A DNA stretch of 44,999 nucleotides from an uncultured Clostridia bacterium (GTDB taxonomy: Bacteria > Bacillota > Clostridia > Christensenellales > UBA1242). Position numbers and translations under genes: made by a program. Positions 7,819 through 16,876 of the stretch are shown here, one piece after another (position 1 is the stretch's first letter; every line of letters starts with the position of its first letter). Under the pieces are notes generated by a model. That model was not told the DNA's origin. It saw nothing but the letters and a program-made list of their open reading frames with translations, and made no database searches. The stretch is from NCBI GenBank assembly GCA_944381205.1, contig CALWKG010000008.1:1-44999 (forward strand). The letters are read 5' to 3'.

Positions 7819-8778
7819 ATGTTTAAAATTTTAAATGTAATTAAAACATTAAAAAATCTAGATGACAACTTACCCGTGTATTTGTGTGCCCACTCTTCCC
7901 CAGATGAAGATGCTATAAATTCATGCATAGGAATAAAAACTGCACTAGAATATCTAAAAAAAGATTGCTACATTTTGCTAGACTCAAAAGACACAAAGAT
8001 TTTGTCTTGGCAAAAAAATAAGGTACAAACAGTTGATAAGGTTACGCATCAAAAATACAACTTTATCGCCCTAGACCTTAACGAAACATCAAGGCTAGGC
8101 AAGTTTGAGAACTACTTTAAAAATGCTCAAATTACAATAAATATAGACCACCATTCAGGAAACAAAACAAATGCAACCTTTGTTTTTTCTGACCCAAAAT
8201 CTAGTAGCACGTGTGAGATTGTTTATTTAATAATTAATTCTTTAAATAAAAAACTTTTTACCAATAACCTATGTTCTTCCCTTTACGCAGGTATAATGAC
8301 AGATACTAACTGTTTTTCTAGAAGAATAGGCAAAAAAACACTACAAATTGCCCAAAAATTAATCAATAACGGCATAGATTATAGTTATATTAACAAGCAA
8401 ACACTTTGGAAACGCACAAAGGAAGAATTACTTTCTGTTGGCAAACTTGTAGAAATTATTAAACAAGAAAAAAATTTTAGTTATGTAGTAGTAGACCAAT
8501 CCATCTACCCTTTTAATACCCTAACCTTAAATGACTTAACCAAAAAAATCGCCGAAGATTTAAGAAAGTTAGATTTTTTGGACACTTTTTTGTTTATAGT
8601 AAAACGTACTGACAATCAAATAACCACCAAGGTTATGACAAATAGTTTACTAGTTGCAGATAAAATTGCCGAGATATTTTCTGGCGGGGGACATCAAAAA
8701 GAAGCGGGGTTTACAACAAATTTAAGCATCACGCAAATTTTACTTAAAACCAAACAATTTTTATCACAATACAAATAA
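7819..8778 (+). CDS. DHH-DHHA1 phosphoesterase, NrnA-like
   Basis: A 319-aa member of the DHH superfamily with all metal-binding motifs: HSSPDEDA (25-32), the Asp86 of 'ALDLNETSRLG', DHH at 110-112, Asp162 of 'GIMTDTNCFS', and the DHHA1 signature SGGGHQKEAG near residue 290. NrnA enzymes degrade nanoRNA and pAp; related proteins degrade cyclic dinucleotides. No membrane or PAS/GGDEF part is present, so it is the short soluble form. It starts 16 bp after the synthetase fusion behind an AGGAGA site and is clearly in the same operon. A role in clearing whatever nucleotide the upstream protein makes is inference; it could also be the cell's general NrnA. Confidence 0.9.
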   Translation: MFKILNVIKTLKNLDDNLPVYLCAHSSPDEDAINSCIGIKTALEYLKKDCYILLDSKDTKILSWQKNKVQTVDKVTHQKYNFIALDLNETSRLGKFENYFKNAQITINIDHHSGNKTNATFVFSDPKSSSTCEIVYLIINSLNKKLFTNNLCSSLYAGIMTDTNCFSRRIGKKTLQIAQKLINNGIDYSYINKQTLWKRTKEELLSVGKLVEIIKQEKNFSYVVVDQSIYPFNTLTLNDLTKKIAEDLRKLDFLDTFLFIVKRTDNQITTKVMTNSLLVADKIAEIFSGGGHQKEAGFTTNLSITQILLKTKQFLSQYK

Positions 8779-8849
8779 AAAAACAAAATTTTTATCGTTT
8801 TTTAGTATTAATAATACTATAATTTAAACAAGAAAATTTTTAATTTTAT

Positions 8850-9542
8850 CTATTTTTCATTTAAAAATCTTACAACTCCGCAACTTATTGCGTAACAAAC
8901 CTTTTGCTGATAGTCTAAATCTATCAGCAGTTTTTCTTCTTGTGCGTTACTTAAAAAACCACACTCTATAAGCACACTTGGCCTATCTGTACAGTTTACC
9001 ATATAGTAATCTCCCACCTTTGCAGTTTTGCCCGCATAGTCTAACATACTATGCAACTCCTGTTGCACGTCTTCGCATAGTTTTTTACCCTGCTCGTTGC
9101 CCTTTTTATAAAAAGCCTGTGCCCCACGAGATTCGCCCCTAACATAACTATTCATATGAATACTAATAACTAAAACAGGATTGGCATTATCTATAATTTG
9201 CTTTCTTTTTTGCATATCACTTTTTTTTCTATTTTTGACACCATCGTCATATAATCCATCTGCATTGGTTCTTGTAAGTAGTGTAGAAATCCCCATATTT
9301 TCCAGTTGTTCTTTAAGTAATTTTGCGTAGGCTAAATTTAAGTCGCTCTCATAAACTCCCGTGTTTTTTCCGACGCAACCACCATCTATCCCTCCGTGAC
9401 CAGCATCGATTACAACTGTGTATGTCTGCCTTGGAACACTAACCTGTCTTACCGCAAACATTGTCCCTAAAACTAGGCAAATACACAACAAAATTCCAAT
9501 TAGGATACATAACGTCCGTTTTTTTATTGTCACAAATCTCAT
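8850..9542 (-). CDS. cwlD: N-acetylmuramoyl-L-alanine amidase CwlD
   Basis: A 230-aa Amidase_3 enzyme with an N-terminal membrane anchor (about 10-32). Zinc ligands are visible at H49 (DAGHGG), E65 (YESDL) and H129 (SIHMNS), and the catalytic Glu at 193 (IECGFLSN). CwlD cuts peptide stems from muramic acid as a step toward muramic-delta-lactam in the spore cortex, which is needed for germination. Size and single anchor fit CwlD better than vegetative amidases. No clear ribosome-binding site precedes the ATG at 9542. It is convergent with the DHH gene. Confidence 0.88.
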   Translation of the reverse strand: MRFVTIKKRTLCILIGILLCICLVLGTMFAVRQVSVPRQTYTVVIDAGHGGIDGGCVGKNTGVYESDLNLAYAKLLKEQLENMGISTLLTRTNADGLYDDGVKNRKKSDMQKRKQIIDNANPVLVISIHMNSYVRGESRGAQAFYKKGNEQGKKLCEDVQQELHSMLDYAGKTAKVGDYYMVNCTDRPSVLIECGFLSNAQEEKLLIDLDYQQKVCYAISCGVVRFLNEK

Positions 9543-9751
9543 ACTTTAATTTTATTAACAAAAAACTCTTTATATAACAAAACTCAAAAAGTAGATTTTA
9601 TCTAAAATACTAAAACAGATAATTAATACATAAAAAATCAAGACAAAATTAAAATTCTTTATTATGATAAATAAAAAATAAAAATATTAAATCAATATTC
9701 GTTTTTACAATGTGCAAAATACACTAAAATATTTTTTATAACGTATCGCGT

Positions 9752-9779
9752 TTGACAAAAATTTCTCAAAATTTATAAT
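9752..9779 (+). promoter_or_regulatory. promoter giving a leaderless transcript
   Basis: -35 TTGACA (9752-9757), 16-bp spacer, -10 TATAAT (9774-9779). Counting seven bases from the end of the -10 puts +1 at 9786, exactly the A of the ATG of the next gene. There is no Shine-Dalgarno sequence. Confidence 0.75.
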
Positions 9780-9785
9780 AGATAT

Positions 9786-10730
9786 ATGAATACAGTAGAT
9801 TTATTAAAACAAAAATTAAATTTAGATAAAAACACTTTCGCTAATAGTTCTGCAATTTTTAAAAATCTTGACTATTTTGACGAAAAATTACTTAGTGAGC
9901 GTCTCGAACTCATAAAGCAAACGTTTAATTTTGATGATGAAGAATTGAAGCGAGTTGTCGTAGGACTGCCATCTATTATAGGCTTTACAAAGGAAGGTCT
10001 TAATCACAAACTAGACCTTTTTAACAAGCAATTTGGCTTTGATAATAAAACTATTTCAATGCTAGTTCGTAGTCAACCTACCTTACTTCGCCCGTCTGAC
10101 GAAACCATACAAAATAGGTGTAACAATTTAAAACAAACTTTTAATCTATCCGAGCAGGAAATTTCAAAAGTGATTGCATTATTTCCTACTTGTTTGTGCT
10201 TGGAAGATAAAAAATTAAGTCACGCAAAAGACATTTTTCAAAAAACCTTTAATATGTCCGATGAAGAAATTCACAAAATTTTTTTGGCAAATCCAAGGAT
10301 TATATCTTTTTCTGACACGACTATGCAACAAAAAAGCGATATCTTTAATATCTTAGGGTTTAAAAAGGAATATCTACTATCTTATCCTGCAATATTTAGT
10401 AGTCCAGCAAAAAATTTGGATACAAAATACCATTTGTTTTGCGTTATGGACCCAAACAAAACCTTTTTAAAACAGCCTTGGTATATGCAGTCAATAGAAA
10501 AAAGTTACGCAAGGTATACATATTTGTCTTCTCGCCAAAACAAAGTAAAGCCTAGTGTTGTTTTAACAAGTGAAAGAACTTTTAAAAATCAATACGGAGC
10601 GAATAGTGACGAGTTGATGGCAGAATATTCTTTTGACGACATCGCAAAAGAGTATATAGAAGCAAGTTATAAAATGCTGGAACTTACAGGAGCGCTAGAT
10701 AGCGCCGAGGATAAAACTATGGCAATGTAA
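9786..10730 (+). CDS. mTERF-like helical-repeat protein
   Basis: A 314-aa protein with six tandem repeats of about 36 residues starting near 11, 47, 83, 119, 155 and 190. Each has the form F/L-N/G-F/L-[DS]-x3-[IL]-x7-P-x-[IL]-[IL] then an amphipathic helix; the prolines sit at 62, 98, 134, 170 and 201. This is the pattern of the mTERF fold, known from mitochondrial and plastid nucleic-acid-binding proteins. There is no signal peptide, so it is likely cytosolic. The C-terminal third (about 220-314) is not repetitive. RNA or DNA binding is inferred from the fold only; a protein-binding helical solenoid is the alternative. A second protein of the same type follows 26 bp downstream. Confidence 0.7.
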   Translation: MNTVDLLKQKLNLDKNTFANSSAIFKNLDYFDEKLLSERLELIKQTFNFDDEELKRVVVGLPSIIGFTKEGLNHKLDLFNKQFGFDNKTISMLVRSQPTLLRPSDETIQNRCNNLKQTFNLSEQEISKVIALFPTCLCLEDKKLSHAKDIFQKTFNMSDEEIHKIFLANPRIISFSDTTMQQKSDIFNILGFKKEYLLSYPAIFSSPAKNLDTKYHLFCVMDPNKTFLKQPWYMQSIEKSYARYTYLSSRQNKVKPSVVLTSERTFKNQYGANSDELMAEYSFDDIAKEYIEASYKMLELTGALDSAEDKTMAM

Positions 10731-10756
10731 AACAACTTTTAAAAGGAATTTCGTTT

Positions 10757-11038
10757 ATGGAAGAAAAATTAAAAGCTTATCTCCTAGACTTAGGACTTAG
10801 CGAAAATGAAATAGAAGATATGCAAATAGTGGCACCACTTTTAAATACAATATCGTACGAAAAAGCGCAGAGCATTATAAATATTTTAAAATTTTATAAT
10901 ATTGATAATTTTTTGGAACTTTTTTATGCTAATCCAAACATCTTAACTTCCTCGCCAAAAAGGCTAGCAAGCATTATATCTAATTTGCTCTCCCGCGGAG
11001 TAGACGTTGAAGAATATTTAAAACAAAACCTTATATAG
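10757..11038 (+). CDS. short mTERF-like repeat protein, 93 aa
   Basis: It begins at ATG 10757 with an AAAAGGA site. Residues about 12-82 make two repeats like those of the upstream gene: LGLSENEI..., and FLELFYANPNILTSSPKRLA (about 52-71), which has the 'ANPxI' segment also present in the upstream protein (about 168-172). It may be a stand-alone small partner or a duplicated end of the larger protein. It is followed directly by a strong terminator, so the two genes form one transcription unit. Confidence 0.65.
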   Translation: MEEKLKAYLLDLGLSENEIEDMQIVAPLLNTISYEKAQSIINILKFYNIDNFLELFYANPNILTSSPKRLASIISNLLSRGVDVEEYLKQNLI

Positions 11039-11060
11039 GGTTAATCTTTTAGATAAATAA

Positions 11061-11089
11061 AAAACCACGGGGTATACCCGTGGTTTTTT
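11061..11089. terminator. bidirectional intrinsic terminator
   Basis: An 11-bp stem (AAAACCACGGG 11061-11071 with CCCGTGGTTTT 11077-11087), 5-nt loop, flanked by A-run and T-run, so it works on both strands. It separates the mTERF-like genes (plus) from the tsaD operon (minus), which converge here. Confidence 0.9.
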
Positions 11090-11129
11090 ATTTTACTAAA
11101 ATCAAAATTACGCAACCCCATTTGTCACT

Positions 11130-12182
11130 TTATAAAGCAATATTTGATACAGCATCTAGGTTTATATCAGATAGTCCTACATCGTTTAAAAGATTAAAGT
11201 ATCCCTGACTTGCAATCATAGCAGCATTATCGGTACAGAGTTTCATATCTGGGAAAAACACTTCTATCCCGCTTTTTTGTGCCTGAGATTTTAAATTTTC
11301 TCTTAAAAAACTATTCGCCGACACCCCGCCTGCAACACATATCTTATTATAACCCAAGTCTTTGCAAGCCCTAATTGTTTTGTTTATAAGTGGAATAAAT
11401 GCTTCTTTTTCTAGTGAAGCACAAATATCATTAATTGGGATAGTTTTATTTTTTTGATTTAAATTATGAATAAAATTTATAGTTGCCGTTTTTAACCCAC
11501 TAAAACTGCTATCGTAACTATTTTTTAATGAATCTTTGCTAAACTTTATTGTCGGATTACCTTGTTTACCTAGTTTATCAATTTTTGGGCCCCCTGGATA
11601 TTCTAATCCAAGTACTCTGGCGACTTTATCTAAGCACTCACCCACAGCATCGTCTAATGTAGAACCCAAAACTTTAAAGTTTATATAATCTTTTACTTCA
11701 ACAATAGCAGTATGTCCCCCACTAACTATTAATCCAACAAAAGGTGGCACAAGGTCATTATATGTAATAAAATTTGCACACATATGTCCGTGTATGTGGC
11801 TTACAGCCATAAGCGGAATTTCTAGTGCATATGCAAGACTTTTTGCAAAACAAACCCCAACCATAAGCGCCCCTATAAGCCCCGCACCATAAGTTACCGC
11901 TATGGCATCAATATCACTAATTTTTATCCCCGCTTCAAGTACTGCTTGGTCTAAAACATTTGGTATAGCCATTACGTGATTTCTGCTAGCAACTTCTGGC
12001 ACAACCCCGCCAAATCTTTTATGAATATCTATTTGAGAAGAAATCACATTGCTTAAAACTTCCCTACCATTTTTTACAACAGCAATAGATGTTTCATCAC
12101 AACTGCTTTCTATACCAAGAACAACAATGTCTTTTTTCCCTTTTAATCTTTCTACTTTTTTTTGCATTTGTTCAAAATACAT
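11130..12182 (-). CDS. tsaD: tRNA N6-adenosine threonylcarbamoyltransferase TsaD
   Basis: A 350-aa ASKHA-fold enzyme that transfers threonylcarbamoyl to A37 of ANN-decoding tRNAs (t6A). Motifs: GIESSCDETSIAVV (23-36) at the N-terminus, metal-binding H129-I-H131-G-H133, GLIVSGGHTAIV (about 150-161), and the C-terminal nucleotide motif GGVSANSFLRENL. Family length is about 335-350. ATG 12182 has a GGGGTG site. It follows prfB by 4 bp, with which it is co-transcribed. Confidence 0.97.
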   Translation of the reverse strand: MYFEQMQKKVERLKGKKDIVVLGIESSCDETSIAVVKNGREVLSNVISSQIDIHKRFGGVVPEVASRNHVMAIPNVLDQAVLEAGIKISDIDAIAVTYGAGLIGALMVGVCFAKSLAYALEIPLMAVSHIHGHMCANFITYNDLVPPFVGLIVSGGHTAIVEVKDYINFKVLGSTLDDAVGECLDKVARVLGLEYPGGPKIDKLGKQGNPTIKFSKDSLKNSYDSSFSGLKTATINFIHNLNQKNKTIPINDICASLEKEAFIPLINKTIRACKDLGYNKICVAGGVSANSFLRENLKSQAQKSGIEVFFPDMKLCTDNAAMIASQGYFNLLNDVGLSDINLDAVSNIAL

Positions 12183-12186
12183 ATTT

Positions 12187-13291
12187 TCACCCCAAACTCT
12201 TTTTTAAATAATCCAAAATAAATGGCATTATGTCACCGTCCATAACACCTGTAACATCACTTGTTTCGTAGTTTGTTCTATGGTCCTTTACCAAGGTATA
12301 TGGGCAAAATACATACGACCTTATCTGGCTACCCCACTCTATTTTTTTTAGGTTACCCTTTATTTCATTTAGATTTTTTTGACGTTCTTCTTCCCTTAGT
12401 TTTGCCAACTTTCCCTTCAATATTTTAAAAGCCATTTCTCTATTTTGAATTTGGCTTCTCTCGTTTTGGCAAGTAACAACAATTCCCGTTTTGTAGTGAG
12501 TAAGCCTAATTGCAGAATCAGTTTTATTAATGTGCTGACCACCAGCACCACTGCTTCTATAAGTATCCACTCTAACGTCTTCTGGCAGAATTACAATATC
12601 GTCATCTTCGTCGTCAATTTCGGGAGTAACTTCCACACTTGCAAAACTAGTGTGTCTGCGCTTATTGGCATCAAAAGGAGAAATCCTAACCAGCCTATGA
12701 ACTCCGCTTTCTGCCTTTAAAAAACCATAAGGCTTGTTCCCATCTACCACAAAAGTAACACTTTTTATGCCCGCTTCGTCGCCATTTAATAAATCTACCA
12801 AACTAATTGCATAACCATTCTTTTCGCAAAATCTAGCATACATTCTATAAAGCATACTGACCCAATCTTGTGCTTCTGTCCCACCCGCACCTGCGTGAAT
12901 AGAAACAACTGCCTGCATAGAATCGTATTTACTGTTCAACAAAACTTCTATTGTGTTTTTTTCCAAAAAATCGTCAAAATCACACAATAGTTTATTTAAC
13001 TCTGCCAGACTACTTTCGTCATTAATTTCTTTTAGTAATTCAAGTGAAAATACAATATTATCTTCATACCCGTTGCAAGTTTTTACAATATCAAGTTTAC
13101 GTTCCAACTCTCTTACCTGTTTACCATTTTGCTTTACATTGCTTAAATTGTCATAAAAATTAGGGTCTTCCTGCTGTTTTAACTTTAACTGCAACTCTAA
13201 ACTGAGAGCCTTTTCGTCAAAGACACTCCTTTAAATAATTGGATTTTTTTTGCAAAACATTAAACTTTTCTAGCTGTTCATCTAAAACCAT
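12187..13291 (-). CDS. prfB: peptide chain release factor 2, with +1 programmed frameshift
   Basis: RF2 releases peptides at UGA and UAA. The gene starts with ATG at 13291 and reads 24 codons to CTT TGA (TGA at 13217-13219); a +1 shift then continues with GAC and gives a 367-aa protein, the normal RF2 length. The site has the classic layout: AAAGGAG, 3-nt spacer, CTT TGA C. Domain motifs are the stop-codon tripeptide SPF and the catalytic GGQ (SSGAGGQHINKTDSAIR). RF2 shortage lets the ribosome pause at UGA and shift, so the gene regulates itself. secA ends 3 bp upstream, as in many Bacillota. Confidence 0.97.
13216..13232 (-). promoter_or_regulatory. prfB +1 frameshift site
   Basis: On the minus strand AAGGAG is followed by TGT CTT TGA C, with TGA at 13217-13219 in the initial frame. 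Shift from CTT to TTT and reading of GAC restores the long RF2 frame. This is the well-known autoregulatory signal, and shows that UGA is a true stop in this organism. Confidence 0.97.
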
Positions 13292-13294
13292 AAA

Positions 13295-15967
13295 CTATCT
13301 CCCGCAACAGTGCTTGTACTTTTTACCACTACCACAAGGGCAAGGGTCATTACGTCCAACCGTTTTAGTCGTTTTTGCCTGAACAAACTTTTGATTAGTT
13401 TGTACAGGCTGTGGTTTTGCAACTTTTTTCATCTCTGGGGGACGTTGAATTTTTACGTTTAGTAGAAAAGTACAAGTGTATTCCCTAATCTTTTCTATCA
13501 TTTCATCAAACAGGTCAAAGCCTTCTCGTTTGTATTCTACTAATGGATTTCTACCGCCATAAGCCTGCGTGCCTATTTCCTTTTTTAAAATTTCCATAGT
13601 ATCTATGTGTTCCATCCATAACAAATCTACCACTCTTAATAAGAAAAATCTTTCAAATCGAGAAAAATCAAACCCTAGTTCTTTACTTTCTGCTATTAAT
13701 CTATCATATCTAGCATAGACTTCTTTTAAAACTTTTTCATAAACGTCCTTTGCGTCACATTCTTCAATAAACTCGTCTGTAACAAGGTTTCGCCCATTTT
13801 CAAGAAGTCGCACCTCTAAATTTTTGTTTAGTTTTTCCAAATCCCACTTATATGACGGAGTGTCGTCATCAATGACATTATAAACCACCTTACTTACCAC
13901 GTCTGGGAACATATCCAAAATCTCGTCGTGAATATCAACTCCCTTCAAAACTTTATCACGTTCGTTATAAATCAATTCCCTTTGTCTATTCATAACATCA
14001 TCGTATTCCAAAACAAATTTACGCGACATATAGTTTTGAATTTCTATCTTTTTTTGGGAACTTTCTATTAATTTGGAGAAAATCTTTATTTGGAAAGGCG
14101 TTTCCTCATCTATCTTTAACGCGTCTGCTAGTGCTTTCATTTTATCCCCACCAAAACGCCTAATTAAGTCGTCCTGCATAGAAACATAAAATACACTAGA
14201 CCCCGGGTCGCCCTGCCTACCAGCACGACCACGCAACTGATTATCAATACGTCTGCTTTCGTGCCTTTCTGTCCCAATAATACACAAACCACCTAGTTCG
14301 ATAACCTTCTTCTTTTCGTCGTCAGTTGTCTTTTTGTAGTCTTCGTACAACTCATCATATTTTTGTTTAAGTTTAGTAAGTTCTTCATTTAGGCTCATAG
14401 TGTAATCAGACACCATTTCTATTTCACTGCTATTATAACCCTTTTCTATTAACTTTTGCTTCGCTAAATACTTGGCATTACCACCTAGCAAAATATCCGT
14501 ACCACGTCCTGCCATATTGGTGGCAATAGTAACAGCCCCCAGTCTACCCGCTTGGGCTACGATGTTACCTTCTTGCTCGTGGTTTTTAGCATTTAAAACA
14601 ACGTGTCTTATTTTTGCTCGTCTTAAAAGTTCGCTTAATTTTTCACTCTTTTCAACTGTTGCTGTACCAACAAGCACTGGCCTACCACTTTCGTGAATAC
14701 GTTCTATCTCCTTAACAACGGCATTAAACTTGCCATTTTCAGTCTTATAAATAACATCTGGATAATCTTTCCTAATAACAGGCAAATTAGTTGGAATGGT
14801 CACAACGTCCAACCTATAAATTCCGTTAAATTCGGCTTCTTCGGTCTTTGCTGTACCGGTCATACCGCTTAACTTGTCATACAACCTAAAATAGTTTTGA
14901 AAAGTAATAGTCGCCAAAGTTTTATTTTCGTCTTTAATTTTTACGTTTTCCTTTGCTTCTATTGCTTGATGCAAACCTTCACTGTACCTTCTACCCGGCA
15001 TAAGTCTACCCGTAAATTCGTCAATAATTATAATTTCGTCGTCCTTTACAATATAGTTATCATCACGTTTCATAATAAAATTAGCCCTTAAAGCATTGTT
15101 TATGTGATGAATAAGTTCAATATGGTCAATATCAGACAAATTATCTACCTTAAAAAAAGTTTCTGCCTTTGTTAAGCCCGAGTCAGTGAGCCTAATTTGT
15201 TTTGTTTTTTCATCAATTTCGTAGTCTTCTTCCTTTAAAGTCCTTGCAAAACGTTGCGCAGTGTAGTACATCTCGCTAGACTTGAATCCTTTGCCAGAAA
15301 TAATAAGCGGAGTTCTCGCCTCATCTATCAAAATACTATCCACTTCGTCCACAATCGCAAAGTGCTGTCCCCTTTGCACCTTTTGTGACAAATCCTGTAC
15401 CATATTATCCCTTAGGTAGTCAAAGCCAAGTTCGTTATTTGTACAATAGGTAATATCAGCATTATACGCATCGCGCTTTGCATTTTCGTCCATACCAGCA
15501 ATGTTTACCCCTACCGTAAGCCCCAAAAATTTATAAACCTTGCCCATCCAATCAGCATCACGCTTTGCCAAATATTCGTTTACGGTAACAATATGCACAC
15601 CCTGCCCTAACAAGGCATTAAGATATGCAGGCAATGTGGCAACTAGGGTCTTACCTTCACCGGTGCGCATTTCGGCAATTCTTCCTTGATGTAACGCAAT
15701 ACCGCCTAATAACTGAACGTGAAAGTGCTTCATACCGAGAACTCTTTTACTCGCCTCTCTAACAGTAGCATAAGCCTCTGGCAAAATATCATCTAATGTT
15801 TCACCTTTTTTTAACCTGGCTTTAAATTCGCCTGTTTTTTTCATTAATTCTAAATCTGTTTTTTTAGAATATTCACCATCTAGTGCTTCAATTTTAGAAG
15901 CAATTTTTTCTAGTTTTTCAATATTCCTTGTGTTTGTACTTTTAAAAATTTTCGAAAATAAGCCCAT
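13295..15967 (-). CDS. secA: protein translocase ATPase SecA
   Basis: An 890-aa motor of the Sec export pathway. Seen in order: N-terminal 'MGLFSKIFKSTNTRN', Walker A MRTGEGKTLVA (about 100-110), DEVDSILIDEARTPL (nucleotide-binding Walker B region), GRLMPGRRYSEGLHQAIEAK in the preprotein-crosslinking domain, NMAGRGTDI in NBD2, the RGRAGRQGDPG motif, and the C-terminal zinc SEC-C tail 'DPCPCGSGKKYKHCCGR'. The full tail suggests SecB-like or ribosome contact is kept. ATG 15967 has an AAGGAG site. The 218-bp region upstream is AT-rich with no convincing promoter that I can single out. Confidence 0.98.
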   Translation of the reverse strand: MGLFSKIFKSTNTRNIEKLEKIASKIEALDGEYSKKTDLELMKKTGEFKARLKKGETLDDILPEAYATVREASKRVLGMKHFHVQLLGGIALHQGRIAEMRTGEGKTLVATLPAYLNALLGQGVHIVTVNEYLAKRDADWMGKVYKFLGLTVGVNIAGMDENAKRDAYNADITYCTNNELGFDYLRDNMVQDLSQKVQRGQHFAIVDEVDSILIDEARTPLIISGKGFKSSEMYYTAQRFARTLKEEDYEIDEKTKQIRLTDSGLTKAETFFKVDNLSDIDHIELIHHINNALRANFIMKRDDNYIVKDDEIIIIDEFTGRLMPGRRYSEGLHQAIEAKENVKIKDENKTLATITFQNYFRLYDKLSGMTGTAKTEEAEFNGIYRLDVVTIPTNLPVIRKDYPDVIYKTENGKFNAVVKEIERIHESGRPVLVGTATVEKSEKLSELLRRAKIRHVVLNAKNHEQEGNIVAQAGRLGAVTIATNMAGRGTDILLGGNAKYLAKQKLIEKGYNSSEIEMVSDYTMSLNEELTKLKQKYDELYEDYKKTTDDEKKKVIELGGLCIIGTERHESRRIDNQLRGRAGRQGDPGSSVFYVSMQDDLIRRFGGDKMKALADALKIDEETPFQIKIFSKLIESSQKKIEIQNYMSRKFVLEYDDVMNRQRELIYNERDKVLKGVDIHDEILDMFPDVVSKVVYNVIDDDTPSYKWDLEKLNKNLEVRLLENGRNLVTDEFIEECDAKDVYEKVLKEVYARYDRLIAESKELGFDFSRFERFFLLRVVDLLWMEHIDTMEILKKEIGTQAYGGRNPLVEYKREGFDLFDEMIEKIREYTCTFLLNVKIQRPPEMKKVAKPQPVQTNQKFVQAKTTKTVGRNDPCPCGSGKKYKHCCGR

Positions 15968-16186
15968 AAAAATTCTCCTTAAAATTTATGTAAAAACAAG
16001 AAGTCTACTTTTCCAGACAAAATTGTTTTTTAGAAAATATTATTTTAAAAATTAAACATAAATTATTAGCCTAATAAATTACCTATACGTAATATCAATT
16101 ATATATAATACTACAAAGTTAAAAAAAAACAAATAGTATTTTTTGTCTTTTTTTGTTGCACAAAGACAAGCACAAAGTTTATAGTT

Positions 16187-16876
16187 TTACCCGTGACAAA
16201 ATGACAACGCATACACCTTGCCTGCACCACGGCGTTTAAGCAATTTTGATAACTCGCTAACTGTGGCTGTGGTTGTAATTACGTCATCTATTATTGCAAT
16301 AGTTTTACCCTTTATGTCTTTATCTTCCAAAGCAAAAAATGCACCTGACATATTTTTAAACCTATCTTCTCTTGTTAAGGTGGTTTGGTCAGCGGTGTCC
16401 TTTATTTTTAAAAATAAATTCTCTTTTACCGGAATATTTGAAATTTTGCTAAGATGTAAAGCAATTTCCCTAGCCTGATTATATCCCCTTTCCTTCAATC
16501 TTTTTAAACTAACTGGCACATAACACAAATAATCAATGTCTATTTTTTCTTGTCTTAACTTTTCCCAAATAAAGTGAGCAAATAAATATGCTATATATCT
16601 TTTTCCACCAAATTTTAATTTATAAACTAAACTCCTAGCAACTCCCTGCAAATTAGCCACACTTATACATTTTTCAAAGCAAAAATTTTTTCTTTCCTTG
16701 CACTTATCACAGTATGAAGAATATTCGTTAACCTGCTCGCCACACCTTTTGCACGCGTGTGCAATAAAATTTATTTTACTATAACAATCTTTGCACAAAT
16801 ATTCCCCTTCTAAAATTTCATCATCACAATTATAACAAGTAAAGTTTTCGCCAAACAAAAAATCAAACTTATCCAT
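16187..16876 (-). CDS. comFC: ComF family phosphoribosyltransferase-like protein
   Basis: A 229-aa protein. N-terminal zinc-binding part with Cys pairs (CYNC near 15-18, CKDC, CKRC, CDKC), then a type I PRTase fold with the 'VPVSLKRLKERGYNQ' loop (about 122-136) and the PRPP-binding loop IDDVITTTATV (about 194-204). ComF proteins aid uptake of single-stranded DNA in competent Bacillota, though they are found in many non-competent ones. It overlaps recD2 by 8 bp, so the two are co-transcribed. The last PRPP-loop residues read TTTAT where most have TTGAT. Confidence 0.9.
   Translation of the reverse strand: MDKFDFLFGENFTCYNCDDEILEGEYLCKDCYSKINFIAHACKRCGEQVNEYSSYCDKCKERKNFCFEKCISVANLQGVARSLVYKLKFGGKRYIAYLFAHFIWEKLRQEKIDIDYLCYVPVSLKRLKERGYNQAREIALHLSKISNIPVKENLFLKIKDTADQTTLTREDRFKNMSGAFFALEDKDIKGKTIAIIDDVITTTATVSELSKLLKRRGAGKVYALSFCHG

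Noticed and set aside
16141..16186. Terminator past comFC
   Set aside because: TTGTCTTT/AAAGACAA can pair, but on the minus strand it is followed by A and not by U, so it is not a convincing intrinsic terminator.
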